Shown here in pieces: positions 16,821 to 25,345 of a stretch of DNA of 64,000 nt; position 1 is the stretch's first letter; each line of letters opens with the position of its first letter. The stretch is from positions 496,001 to 560,000 of the forward strand of contig CBDETA010000004.1 of the NCBI GenBank assembly GCA_965242785.1. Reading direction: 5' to 3'. The notes beneath the pieces are model-generated. The model saw nothing but the letters and a program-made list of their open reading frames with translations. It searched no databases and had not been told where the DNA came from. A program made the position numbers and the translations under genes. Source of the stretch: Maricaulis sp965242785 (GTDB taxonomy: Bacteria > Pseudomonadota > Alphaproteobacteria > Caulobacterales > Maricaulaceae).

Positions 16821-18187
16821 GCCGCACTCCTCTCGCCCGTGACCAGCCGGCCGGTCAACGCATTGCGGGTTGCCGCCTCGATGGTGACATCGGCGATCTG
16901 ACCGATGAGTTCGGCCGGACCATCGACGTGCACCGACTGCAGATAGGGGCTGCGGCCGTGCAGCTGCCCGTCCTTTCGGCCTGCCTTTTCAAACAGAACC
17001 GGCAAAGTGCGGCCGATCTGACTCTCATTGAAGGCAACCTGTTGCGCGTTTAGCAAGTCCTGCAGAACGGCCAGGCGCTCGCCCTTCACGGTCTCGTCGA
17101 CCTGGTTGAACATCGCTGCGCCGGGCGTGCCCGGACGGCGCGAATACTTGAAGGAGAAGCAGGAGGCGTAGTTCACCTCGCGCACCAGCGCGAGCGTGTC
17201 CTCGAAATCCTTGTCGGTTTCACCGGGGAAGCCGACGATCATGTCACCGGAAATCGCGATATCCGGCCGGGCGGCACGCAGGCGCTCAATGATCGCGACA
17301 TATTCCGCTGCCGTGTGCTGACGGTTCATCGCCTTGAGAATCTTGTCGGATCCAGCCTGCACCGGAAGGTGGAAATAGGGCATCAGCTTGGGCGTGTCGG
17401 CGAAGGCCTGGATCAGGTCCTCGTCCATGTCACGCGGATGCGAGGTGGTGAAGCGAATGCGTTCGATCCCGCCAATAAGGGCGATATGGCGCACCAGTTG
17501 GCCGAGACCCCAGCTCCCGTCCGCCTCGCGGCCGGCCGGCGGTTCACCGTGATAGGCGTTGACATTCTGGCCCAGGAGCGTGACTTCGCGGACGCCCTTG
17601 GAAGCGAGAGCGCGAATTTCAGCGACAATCTGGTCCACCGGACGCGACCATTCCGCGCCGCGCGTGTAGGGCACGACACAGAAGGTGCAGAACTTGTCGC
17701 AACCTTCCTGCACGGTGACGAACGCGGTGTAGCCCTCGACCTGACGGTCGGCACCCAGCGTGTCGAACTTGTCCTCGACCTCGAACTCGGTATCCAGCGC
17801 CTCGCCGCGGGCGCGGTGGGTCTGGGCGATCAGTTCGGGAAGCTTGTGATAGGTCTGCGGACCGACCACCAGGTCGACGACCGGGGCGCGCTTCATGATT
17901 TCCGCGCCCTCGGCCTGGGCCACACAGCCGGCCACGGCGATGGTCATGCCGCCGGACGCGGCCTTCTCTTCCTTCAGCGGACGCAGGCGGCCCAGCTCGG
18001 AATAGACCTTTTCGGCCGCCTTCTCACGGATGTGGCAGGTATTGAGAATGACCAGGTCCGCTCCGTCCGGTACCTCGGACGGTTCATAGCCCAGCGGTGC
18101 CAGCACGTCCCGCATCCGTTCGGAGTCGTAGACATTCATCTGGCAGCCATAGGTCTTGATATACAGGCGTTTGCGCGTCGAACTCAT
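16817..18187 (-). CDS. miaB: tRNA-2-methylthio-N6-isopentenyladenosine synthase
   Basis: Radical-SAM methylthiotransferase that converts i6A37 to ms2i6A37 in tRNAs reading UNN codons. In the 456-residue protein the N-terminal cluster ligands are C15, C51 and C88, and the radical-SAM cluster is C163-x3-C167-x2-C170 in GCDKFCTFC. TTSHPRDM and a C-terminal TRAM domain (about 380-445) follow. It heads the coupled series miaB-phoH-ybeY-corC-lnt. The 87-base gap upstream holds a GC-rich imperfect hairpin (around 18207-18232) without a U run. Confidence 0.98.
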   Translation of the reverse strand: MSSTRKRLYIKTYGCQMNVYDSERMRDVLAPLGYEPSEVPDGADLVILNTCHIREKAAEKVYSELGRLRPLKEEKAASGGMTIAVAGCVAQAEGAEIMKRAPVVDLVVGPQTYHKLPELIAQTHRARGEALDTEFEVEDKFDTLGADRQVEGYTAFVTVQEGCDKFCTFCVVPYTRGAEWSRPVDQIVAEIRALASKGVREVTLLGQNVNAYHGEPPAGREADGSWGLGQLVRHIALIGGIERIRFTTSHPRDMDEDLIQAFADTPKLMPYFHLPVQAGSDKILKAMNRQHTAAEYVAIIERLRAARPDIAISGDMIVGFPGETDKDFEDTLALVREVNYASCFSFKYSRRPGTPGAAMFNQVDETVKGERLAVLQDLLNAQQVAFNESQIGRTLPVLFEKAGRKDGQLHGRSPYLQSVHVDGPAELIGQIADVTIEAATRNALTGRLVTGERSAA

Positions 18188-18274
18188 GCCACATCAACAA
18201 GTCTGCTGGCCTCCGGCCGTATGCCGGGGAGGCGGGGTTATGCTTGAAATCACCTTGCAGGGCAAGGGTGGACG

Positions 18275-19558
18275 CTATTCCGCCTCTCGCGCCACAGCCG
18301 GCGAAGGCTCGTCCGCAGGTACGGTTTCACGGGCGCGGCCATCATCTGACCGCCGGGCCAGGCGCGCACCGATCAGCGCCAGGACGGTCAGAACGCCCGC
18401 CAGGAAGAAAGCCGCACCCGGCAGGCGAACCGGTGCTGCATCGCTGGAGAAGTAGGTGAACAGTGGCGACATCACCAGCGGACCGAAGATCATCGAGACA
18501 CTCTGCAGGCTCGTCATGGCCCCTTGGAGCTCGCCTTGTGCGTTCGGGGGAATGATCCGCGACATGACACCCTGCAGGGCCGGTTGGCCTATGCCGCCCA
18601 GAGCTCCGGCAACGATGATTGCGTAGACCATCCATCCGGCGCTCGCGAGCCCGTAAGCGGCATAAGCCACCGATGCGAGCACCAGCGACAGGGTGATGGC
18701 CCGCCACTCGCCCAGCTTGGGCACCAGAATGCGGGTCAGCCCGCCCATCACGATGGCGGACGATATTCCCACGGCCATCAGGGAAAGACCGATATCGCCG
18801 GAATCCCATTCATAACGATAGGCGGCGTAGTAGGACCAGGTCGCCGGGAAGACCGCGTGCCCGACCAGCATCAGGAAGACGGCGCCCATGAGACCCAGAA
18901 CCGCCGGATACTTGCGCATCTGCAGCAGCGCCCCCAGCGGGTTGGCCCGCTTCCAGTCGAATGTCCGGCGGTTTTCCGGAGCCAGGCTTTCGGGCAGGAC
19001 AATCAGGCCGTAGAGAAGGTTGATACCGGCGAGAACGGCCGCCGCCAGGAAGGGCGCGCGCGGCCCGAACCAATCGCCCAGATATCCGCCGATCATCGGA
19101 CCGAAAGTGAAGCCCAGACCAAAGGCAGCGCCGATCATGCCGAAACGGCCGGCCCGTTTTTCCGGTGGCGTGATGTCCGCGATGAAAGCATTTGCCGTCG
19201 AGTAGCTGGCGCCGAAAAGACCGGCCAGCAGCCGACCGACCAGCAACATCCAGAATTCCGGCGCAAACCCCATGATCGTGTAATCGATCGTGAAACCGGC
19301 GAGGGCGGCCAGCAGGATGGGTTTGCGGCCGAACCGGTCCGAAAGCGCGCCGACGATCGGCGCACAGACGAACTGCATGCTGGCGTAGGAAATGATGAGC
19401 ACCATGCCCAGCAGCACGGCCTGATTGGCCGGCAGACCGGTCAGCGCGCCGATCAGTTCCGGCATCACCGGAATGATCAGGCCGAAACCGATCATGTCGA
19501 TGAGCACCGTCACGAAAATGAAGGCAATCGCGTGTTTGCCGGGCCGGCGGGCGGACAT
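18275..19558 (-). CDS. MFS efflux transporter of the Tet (TCR) type
   Basis: A 427-residue 12-helix major facilitator protein. Loop 2-3 motif A appears as GALSDRFGRKPILLAALAGF (about 69-88). GRLLAGLFGASYSTANAFIADITPPEKRAGRFG is characteristic of TetA-like drug:proton antiporters and their uncharacterised relatives. Many chromosomal members of this group do not confer tetracycline resistance, so the substrate is left open. It sits between fur and miaB on the same strand, 26 bases after fur. The C-terminal tail is hydrophilic. Confidence 0.9.
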   Translation of the reverse strand: MSARRPGKHAIAFIFVTVLIDMIGFGLIIPVMPELIGALTGLPANQAVLLGMVLIISYASMQFVCAPIVGALSDRFGRKPILLAALAGFTIDYTIMGFAPEFWMLLVGRLLAGLFGASYSTANAFIADITPPEKRAGRFGMIGAAFGLGFTFGPMIGGYLGDWFGPRAPFLAAAVLAGINLLYGLIVLPESLAPENRRTFDWKRANPLGALLQMRKYPAVLGLMGAVFLMLVGHAVFPATWSYYAAYRYEWDSGDIGLSLMAVGISSAIVMGGLTRILVPKLGEWRAITLSLVLASVAYAAYGLASAGWMVYAIIVAGALGGIGQPALQGVMSRIIPPNAQGELQGAMTSLQSVSMIFGPLVMSPLFTYFSSDAAPVRLPGAAFFLAGVLTVLALIGARLARRSDDGRARETVPADEPSPAVAREAE

Positions 19559-19584
19559 GGCGTCTCCTGATGAGGCCTGACCGC

Positions 19585-20004
19585 TCAGTCCTCGGGCTTC
19601 GTCAGGGGTACGCCGTAAAGCTCAAGCCGGTGATCGACAAGCTTGTAGCCCAGCTTGCGGGCAATGGCTTCCTGGAGCCGCTCGATCTCTTCATTGACGA
19701 ATTCCACGACCTCACCGGACTTCAGGTCGATCAGGTGGTCGTGGTGCTCGTCACCCACTTCTTCATAGCGCGACCTTCCGTCGCGGAAGTCGTGGCGCTC
19801 GATGATGCCGGCTTCCTCGAAGAGACGGACGGTGCGGTAGACCGTGGCCAAGGAAATCCGCGGATCCTCGGCGGCGGCGCGGCGGTGCAGTTCCTCGGCA
19901 TCCGGATGATCGTCGGCGGCGGACAGGACGCGTGCGATCACGCGGCGCTGATCCGTCATCCGCAGGCCCTTGTCGATGCAAAGCTTCTCGATACGATCCG
20001 GCAT
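19585..20004 (-). CDS. fur: Fur-family metal-responsive transcriptional repressor
   Basis: A 139-residue protein with the Fur winged helix (RMTDQRRVIARVLSAADDHPDAEELHRRA, ISLATVYRTVRLFEEAG) and a dimerisation domain. Metal-site residues are visible at H33, E38 and H87-H88-x-H90 in EHHDH. There is no CxxC structural zinc pair, as is common in alphaproteobacterial Fur/Mur. It could respond to iron or manganese; sequence alone cannot decide. It follows tsaB-rimI closely (24 bases after rimI). Confidence 0.93.
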   Translation of the reverse strand: MPDRIEKLCIDKGLRMTDQRRVIARVLSAADDHPDAEELHRRAAAEDPRISLATVYRTVRLFEEAGIIERHDFRDGRSRYEEVGDEHHDHLIDLKSGEVVEFVNEEIERLQEAIARKLGYKLVDHRLELYGVPLTKPED

Positions 20005-20028
20005 GTCAGGCTTCCCTTGTCTTGCGAT

Positions 20029-20505
20029 TCAAGAGATAGGCGCTGACGCCCCGCTCTGTCCATCGCTGCGCAGCCATTTTTCGAGCACAAGCGCATCGCT
20101 GCCGTCGGCATAATAGGCCTTGCGACGCCCCACCTCACGATAGCCTGCCCCGGCATAAAGGCCCTTGGCAGCATCATTGCCGACCGCGACCTCCAGGAAT
20201 ATCCGCTCGCAACCGGACTGTCTGAGAGCTGCCTCACAGGCCGCCAGCAGCTGCGCTCCCGCGCCGGTCCTGCGCTGTTGCGGGCGGACGCCGATCGTCA
20301 GGATTTCGGCTTCGTCGGCCGCCTGCCGGACAAGGACCAAGCCCGCGATCGCGCCATCGGTTTCCAGCGCGAAGCCCAGCGTGCCGGGCAATTGCATCAG
20401 GGACGCGATCTCTCGCTGCGACCAGGGCCGCGGGAAACAGGCCGCGTGCACATCGGCGAACCGGTCGGCCAACTGCGGTGACGCCCTGAAGACCCGCATG
20501 GTCAT
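20029..20505 (-). CDS. rimI: Ribosomal-protein-alanine N-acetyltransferase (GNAT)
   Basis: GNAT acetyltransferase of 158 residues, expected to acetylate the N-terminal alanine of ribosomal protein S18. The acetyl-CoA loop is visible as VRPQQRRTGAGAQLL, followed by FLEVAVGNDAAKGLYAGAGYREVGRRKAYY, which matches RimI rather than generic GNATs. Its start overlaps the tsaB stop (ATGA, 20502-20505). The tsaB-rimI pairing is a widespread arrangement that supports the name. Confidence 0.92.
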   Translation of the reverse strand: MTMRVFRASPQLADRFADVHAACFPRPWSQREIASLMQLPGTLGFALETDGAIAGLVLVRQAADEAEILTIGVRPQQRRTGAGAQLLAACEAALRQSGCERIFLEVAVGNDAAKGLYAGAGYREVGRRKAYYADGSDALVLEKWLRSDGQSGASAPIS

Positions 20506-21149
20506 GCCGGGTCCACGCCGCCGGGAAGTTTGGCGTCCGGCGGACGGGCGTAAAACGGCGAGGGCGGATGCCGGGAAGGGTCTGCCGTGGCGACAAGGTC
20601 GAGCAGAACGGACATGGACAGCGGGGGCGAGCCCAGGATGCTGAAGGCTCCGTTGTCGATCAGACCGGCGCCGCTGCCGACCAGCTTTCCGGACGGCCCC
20701 AACAGTGCCGCAAGCTGGCCTGCCGCCGCGGCCCGGTCTGATCGTTGCGGTTCCGAAACGGGCCCATCCCCGGACCAGGCCTGAAAGACCAGCTCGCCGC
20801 GACGCGCATCATGGACGACCCCCAGCGGCCGGTCATCGGCATGCTGGGCCGCCAGGACTTCGAGGTTGGAGAACCCCATCGCCACGGCACGGGCCGCAAG
20901 GGCAAGGCCCCGGCCAAACGCTGTGGCCACCCGCGTCCCGGCAAAACTACCTGGCCCGATCGTCACACCGATCCGGTCGAGCCGTGCTGGCGCGAGACCG
21001 GCTTCATCGAGCACCTCGGCCACCATCGGCGCCAGGCGTTCGGCATGACCGCGCCCGATCGTCTCGACCCGCACGATGTCAGGTCGACCGGCCGTACGCA
21101 GGGCCACGGCACAATCGGCACCGGTGGTATCAATGGCGAGCAGGTTCAT
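20502..21149 (-). CDS. tsaB: tRNA threonylcarbamoyladenosine biosynthesis protein TsaB
   Basis: Partner of TsaD in making t6A37 of ANN-decoding tRNAs. The 215-residue ASKHA-fold protein begins MNLLAIDTTGADCAVALR and has IGVTIGPGSFAGTRVATAFGRGLA, the TsaB signature. It lacks the iron-binding histidine pair of TsaD, as expected. It is coupled to rimI by a 4-base overlap and follows the nitroreductase gene by 9 bases. Confidence 0.95.
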   Translation of the reverse strand: MNLLAIDTTGADCAVALRTAGRPDIVRVETIGRGHAERLAPMVAEVLDEAGLAPARLDRIGVTIGPGSFAGTRVATAFGRGLALAARAVAMGFSNLEVLAAQHADDRPLGVVHDARRGELVFQAWSGDGPVSEPQRSDRAAAAGQLAALLGPSGKLVGSGAGLIDNGAFSILGSPPLSMSVLLDLVATADPSRHPPSPFYARPPDAKLPGGVDPA

Positions 21150-21158
21150 GCCTGCCCT

Positions 21159-21791
21159 TTAGAGGATTTTGGCGGCCTCGTCGAAGGCCAGGCGCGGCAG
21201 GCGCGGAAACAGGCGCGACGTGGTGCCGATGCCCAGATTGACCAGGAAATCGGACTTCCAGCTGCCCATCTCCGTATCTCCGGCAAAAAAGGCCTCGTCC
21301 AGCTTGGCCTTGTCGAAACCCGTCATCGGACCCGTGTCCAGGCCCATCGCGCGGGCCGCGATGATCAGATAGGCACCTTGCAGGACAGCATTGCGCTTGC
21401 CGTTGTCGATTGTCGACTCCGGCGCGGTGAACCATTCTCGCGCACCCGGATTGTGCGGCATCAGCTGTGGAATCTTGTCGTAGAACTTGGTGTCCCAGGC
21501 GACGACGACGGTGGCCGGGGCCTTCATCGTCTTGTCGTGATTGCCTTCGCTGAGTGCAGGCGACAGCTTTTTCTTGGCTTCCGGCGAGGTGATGAAGAGG
21601 AAGCGGGCCGGACAGGAATTGGCACTGGTCGGACCCATGCGCACAATCTCGTAGAGCTGGCGCAGCTTGGACTGCGGAATCGGCTCCGGGTCAAAGTCGT
21701 TGTAGGTGCGGGCATCGAGCAGGATCTGCTTCAGCGCGGCTTCGGAGATCGGCGTGTTGTCGGTCGGCTTTTCGGTCAGTTCACCGGTCAT
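21159..21791 (-). CDS. Nitroreductase-family protein (RutE/HadB-like malonic semialdehyde reductase)
   Basis: FMN-dependent nitroreductase-fold oxidoreductase of 210 residues from ATG 21789-21791, preceded by GGAG. Family marks are RTYNDFDPEPIPQSKLRQLYEIVRMGPTSANSCPARFLF, LQGAYLIIAARAMGLDTGPMTGF and a short C-terminus. The pattern is closest to the RutE/HadB subgroup, which reduces malonic semialdehyde in pyrimidine degradation. No other rut genes are present, so the physiological substrate stays uncertain. Confidence 0.85.
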   Translation of the reverse strand: MTGELTEKPTDNTPISEAALKQILLDARTYNDFDPEPIPQSKLRQLYEIVRMGPTSANSCPARFLFITSPEAKKKLSPALSEGNHDKTMKAPATVVVAWDTKFYDKIPQLMPHNPGAREWFTAPESTIDNGKRNAVLQGAYLIIAARAMGLDTGPMTGFDKAKLDEAFFAGDTEMGSWKSDFLVNLGIGTTSRLFPRLPRLAFDEAAKIL

Positions 21792-21893
21792 GGTCGGCTC
21801 CGCAGGCAATGGGGTTCGTTTGCGGCGCACCTTAGTCGCACCGCGTCCGGGAGTGAATTTCCGAACTGGAAAAAGGCTTTGCGGTCTGCTGCT

Positions 21894-22457
21894 CTATTCT
21901 ACCGCTTCCACGGACCGGATCTCGGGAATGTAGTGTTTGAGCAGGTTTTCGATGCCGGCCTTCAAAGTCATCGTCGAGGACGGACAGCCGGAACAGGCTC
22001 CCCGCATTCGCAACCGGACCAGACCTTCATCCGCCTGGTAGGAGTGGAACAGGATATCGCCGCCATCATTGGCGACAGCCGGCCGCACCCGTGTGTCGAT
22101 AAGCTCGATGATTTCCTTCACGATCTCGGAATCCGCGCCCTCATAGCCGGCATGCCCGCTTTCGGTCTGGGCTTCACCCAGAATGGGTTGGCCGGACTGC
22201 AGCACATCCATGATCGCGCCCAGGAGGAAGGGCTTGATCTGGTCCCACTCCAGCGCTTCGGATTTGGTCACGGCGATGAAATCCTCACCGAAGAACACAC
22301 CCGTCACGCCCTCGATCAGGAACAGGTCTGCCGCCAGCGGAGAGGCTTCAGCATCCTCGGCGCTTTCGAACTCGCGCGGACCGTCCGGCGAAATCTCGCG
22401 CCCGGGCAGGAATTTCAGCGTGTTCGGATTGGGTGTGGCTTCGGTCTGAATGAACAT
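21894..22457 (-). CDS. NifU-like iron-sulfur scaffold protein (Nfu)
   Basis: A 187-residue Nfu protein. It has an N-terminal Nfu_N domain (MFIQTEATPNPNTLKFLPG to about 90) and a C-terminal NifU domain with the cluster-binding pair C155-x2-C158 in GACSGCPSST. This is the domain order of mitochondrial NFU1 and alphaproteobacterial homologues, which pass 4Fe-4S clusters to client enzymes. MiaB, HemW and the glutamate-synthase-like protein in this window are possible clients. It lies 70 bases after uspA on the same strand. Confidence 0.94.
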   Translation of the reverse strand: MFIQTEATPNPNTLKFLPGREISPDGPREFESAEDAEASPLAADLFLIEGVTGVFFGEDFIAVTKSEALEWDQIKPFLLGAIMDVLQSGQPILGEAQTESGHAGYEGADSEIVKEIIELIDTRVRPAVANDGGDILFHSYQADEGLVRLRMRGACSGCPSSTMTLKAGIENLLKHYIPEIRSVEAVE

Positions 22458-22526
22458 GGCAGGGCCTCCTGGCTCGCGATGTGGCGTGGATTTCAGCGGT
22501 ATTCAACCACACTGCCAGCAGGGGTA

Positions 22527-23003
22527 TCAGACAAGCGCATCAATATCCGAGTGGCTCATATCGGCCGGCACCACGGTCACCGGAACGGCGCGTCCGGCGA
22601 ACAGGCCCTTTCCACGGGCCAGAGCGGCCACCAGCGGCCCCGGGCCCTCACTGGACTTTGACGCTCCCAGTACCAGCAAGGTGATCAGCGGATCTTCCTC
22701 AAGCAATTGGGCCAGAACGGAAATCCGGTCGCCCTCGCGGATCAGCAACTCCGGGCGCTCCCCGGTGACCGCCTCGGCATCCTCGGCCAGGGATTCCAGC
22801 AAGGCTTCGGCAGCCTGCTCGGCCTCGCGCTTGGCCGTCTCGGCAACGCCGATCCAGTGATTGAAATCACTGGGTTCATGGCTGGCCATGATTGTGACAT
22901 GCGCTCCTGTGGCGCTGGCGCGCCGGGCTGCAAAATAGAGGGCCGTGCGGCACTCGTCGGACTCGTCGGCAATGACGAGGAATTTGCGGTTGCTGTGTGG
23001 CAT
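22527..23003 (-). CDS. Universal stress protein (UspA family)
   Basis: A 158-residue single-domain Usp protein. It begins FLVIADESDECRTALYFAARRA and ends with VTVVPADMS. The nucleotide-binding G-x2-G-x9-G(S/T) element appears in altered form around LLVLGASKSSEGPGPLVAAL, so ATP binding is uncertain. It is divergent from the membrane-protein gene starting at 23078, with 74 bases between them. The specific role is unknown. Confidence 0.88.
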   Translation of the reverse strand: MPHSNRKFLVIADESDECRTALYFAARRASATGAHVTIMASHEPSDFNHWIGVAETAKREAEQAAEALLESLAEDAEAVTGERPELLIREGDRISVLAQLLEEDPLITLLVLGASKSSEGPGPLVAALARGKGLFAGRAVPVTVVPADMSHSDIDALV

Positions 23004-23077
23004 TGTGCGCGAGTTTGGCCAGAGAAGCGCGACTCGTCCAGTGATTGCTGCTAGTGCCTGTCAGGACAGGAGATATC

Positions 23078-23665
23078 ATGTCGCAACCCGCTCATCTCGA
23101 TCGCCGCAATTCGGGGACACAGCCCCTTGTCTTCACCCTGACGGAAACCGGGCTGCGCTGGCGCACCGAGGACGGACAATGGGGCGGAGACATGCCGTTC
23201 GAGACCATTTCCGAGGTCCGCCTGAGCGTGGAAATGGCCTACAAGGCCAGCCAGGTGATTTGCCGGGTGAAGGACGTGGATGGCACAGAGGCCGTGTTCG
23301 GCTCGATGCGGTATCTGGGACCAGGACGCTGGGAAAGCTCATCGCAGACATTCTCGCCCCTGCTGTCGGCCCTTCACCGTGCCCTTCTGCCCTACAAAGA
23401 CCAAATCCGGTTCGTCGAAGGCCGGTCTGCGGCCTTCCGGATGACGCTGCTCGCATTGGGGCTGATCTTGTCTGTAACCAGCCTGGCCGGGCTTGTCTGG
23501 CTGGTCGGTTTTCAGCAGAACGCGTTCGGACTGCTGCTGGTCGCGGGCATCGCGGCCGGCGGATGGCTGATCCGCCTGTTCATTCCGAGCAAGCCCCGGG
23601 CCTATGACCCGCAACTGTATGCAAAAGGGGCGGCGCCTGGCACCGCCGCGATCGAGGATCAGTAG
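23078..23665 (+). CDS. Two-helix membrane protein of unknown function
   Basis: A 195-residue protein from ATG 23078-23080, with a good AGGAG about 6 bases upstream. The N-terminal 120 residues are soluble and resemble a PH-like or beta-rich domain (LVFTLTETGLRWRTEDGQWG, FETISEVRLSVEM). Two membrane helices follow near 130-150 and 155-175, with a short charged tail. I do not recognise a named family. Its stop overlaps the end of the convergent PCuAC gene by 7 bases. Confidence 0.75.
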   Translation: MSQPAHLDRRNSGTQPLVFTLTETGLRWRTEDGQWGGDMPFETISEVRLSVEMAYKASQVICRVKDVDGTEAVFGSMRYLGPGRWESSSQTFSPLLSALHRALLPYKDQIRFVEGRSAAFRMTLLALGLILSVTSLAGLVWLVGFQQNAFGLLLVAGIAAGGWLIRLFIPSKPRAYDPQLYAKGAAPGTAAIEDQ

Positions 23666-24240
23666 TCCGTCGGCATGCCCGGCGGCATCGAGCGGACCGC
23701 AAAACGCACCGGCACCTCACCGGCCCGTTCGAACACCAGTACACCCTCGACCGTGTCACCTTCGACCACGGGCGCAAGCCCAAAGACCATCAGGTGCCGA
23801 CCGCCGGGCGTGAAGACCAGCGGGCCTTCCGTGCCCAGGAACTGGGCACCGATCTGACGCATGCGCATCACGCCCTGCTCGTCCATGGTGTGGCTGTGCA
23901 GTTCGACCGCGCTGGCACCCTCGATCCGGGCCTCCACAAGCCGGTCGCCGGCACCCTCTGTCAGCCGGGCCGCGAAATAGGCCGCCGTCACATCGCGCCC
24001 TTGCGGGTGCGGACGCATCCAGGCGGCACGAACCTCGATGACGGGTGTGACGCCATCATCGGGCAGGGGGTCGGCGTCCGCCGGGGCGGCCGCCGCAGTG
24101 TGGTCCATGGCCGCATGATCCATCGTCTCGTGTCCGGACGCAGCGTGGTCCATGCCCGCCATCTCGTCGGTGCCAGACGGTTCGGCGCCACAGGCCACCA
24201 GGGACAGCGCCACCAGGACGGAGAATACAAAGCGGCACAT
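23659..24240 (-). CDS. PCu(A)C-type copper chaperone, lipoprotein with Met/His-rich linker
   Basis: A 193-residue periplasmic copper protein with a lipoprotein signal peptide (lipobox LVAC, lipidated C17). Residues about 25-50 form a linker rich in Met, His and Asp (repeated MDHA units), which probably binds metal. The PCuAC domain has HSHTM-x5-MRM and the later PGGRHLMVFGL, the usual copper ligands H, M, H and M. Such proteins deliver Cu(I) to cytochrome oxidase. No oxidase gene is nearby. It lies 2 bases before trpS on the same strand. Confidence 0.92.
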   Translation of the reverse strand: MCRFVFSVLVALSLVACGAEPSGTDEMAGMDHAASGHETMDHAAMDHTAAAAPADADPLPDDGVTPVIEVRAAWMRPHPQGRDVTAAYFAARLTEGAGDRLVEARIEGASAVELHSHTMDEQGVMRMRQIGAQFLGTEGPLVFTPGGRHLMVFGLAPVVEGDTVEGVLVFERAGEVPVRFAVRSMPPGMPTDY

Positions 24241-24242
24241 GA

Positions 24243-25280
24243 TCAGCTCCAGAATCCGACGATTTTCTTGGTTTCCGCAACGATCGGATCGGCCACCGCG
24301 CTGGCCTGTTCGGCACCCTTGCGGAGGATACGGTCGATCTCGGCCTTGTCGGCGATCAGGCGGCGGAACTCGTCCGAGACCGGCGCCAGATACTCGACGG
24401 CCACATCGGCCAGCGCCGGCTTGAACACGCCGAAGCCCTGACCGCCAAACTCGGCCAGCACATCGGCCTTGGTCTTGCCGGTCAGCGCCGCGTAGATTCC
24501 CACCAGATTGGAGGCTTCGGCACGATCCGCCAGGCCGGCTTCCTCGGACGGCAGCGGTTCCGGATCCGTCTTGGCCTTCTTGATCTTGCGGGCGATCGTA
24601 TCGGCATCATCTTCCAGATTGATGCGCGAATTGTCCGAAACATCCGACTTGGACATTTTCGATGTCCCGTCGCGCAAGCTCATGATGCGGGCGCCCGGGC
24701 CCTGGATCACCGGCTCGGTCATCGGGAAGATGGCCTCGCCATGGCCGTAATCGCGATTGAAGCGGGCGGCGATGTCGCGGCACAGCTCCAGATGCTGTTT
24801 CTGGTCCTCGCCAACCGGCACATGGGTCGCCTTGTAGACCAGGATGTCCGCGGCCTGCAGCACCGGATAGGTGAACAGGCCGACCGAGGCGCGCTCCTTG
24901 TCCTTGCCGGCCTTGTCCTTGAACTGGGTCATGCGCTCCAGCCACCCCAGACGGGCCACGCAGTTGAAAATCCAGGCCAGTTCGGCATGGGCCGGCACCG
25001 CGGACTGGGCGAAGATCGTGCTCTTTTCCGGATCCACGCCGGCCGCGATATAGGCCGCTGCAGCCGCGCGGACGGCATCCGGCAGGACCGCCGGATCGTG
25101 CGGCATGGTGATCGCGTGCATGTCGACCACGCAATAGAAGCAATCCTGGTCGCCATTGTCCTGCAAGGCCACCCAGTTCTTCAGCGCACCGAGATAATTG
25201 CCGAGATGCAGGCGACCGGTCGGCTGCATGCCGGACAGGACGCGTTGCGGGCCTTTGTAATCGGTGGGCGTTTCACTCAT
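24243..25280 (-). CDS. trpS: Tryptophanyl-tRNA synthetase
   Basis: Class I aminoacyl-tRNA synthetase of 345 residues from ATG 25278-25280. The nucleotide-binding HIGH equivalent is TGRLHLGN (21-28) and the KMSKS loop is intact near residue 203. A TTG at 25347-25349 overlaps the murJ stop in the same frame, but would add 23 unrelated residues. It follows murJ by 65 bases. Confidence 0.98.
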   Translation of the reverse strand: MSETPTDYKGPQRVLSGMQPTGRLHLGNYLGALKNWVALQDNGDQDCFYCVVDMHAITMPHDPAVLPDAVRAAAAAYIAAGVDPEKSTIFAQSAVPAHAELAWIFNCVARLGWLERMTQFKDKAGKDKERASVGLFTYPVLQAADILVYKATHVPVGEDQKQHLELCRDIAARFNRDYGHGEAIFPMTEPVIQGPGARIMSLRDGTSKMSKSDVSDNSRINLEDDADTIARKIKKAKTDPEPLPSEEAGLADRAEASNLVGIYAALTGKTKADVLAEFGGQGFGVFKPALADVAVEYLAPVSDEFRRLIADKAEIDRILRKGAEQASAVADPIVAETKKIVGFWS

Positions 25281-25345
25281 GGGACTGGGTCTCGTCTGGA
25301 TGAAAGAAGGAAAGACAGGCGTCTTAGACGCGCCTGCGGGCAGCC

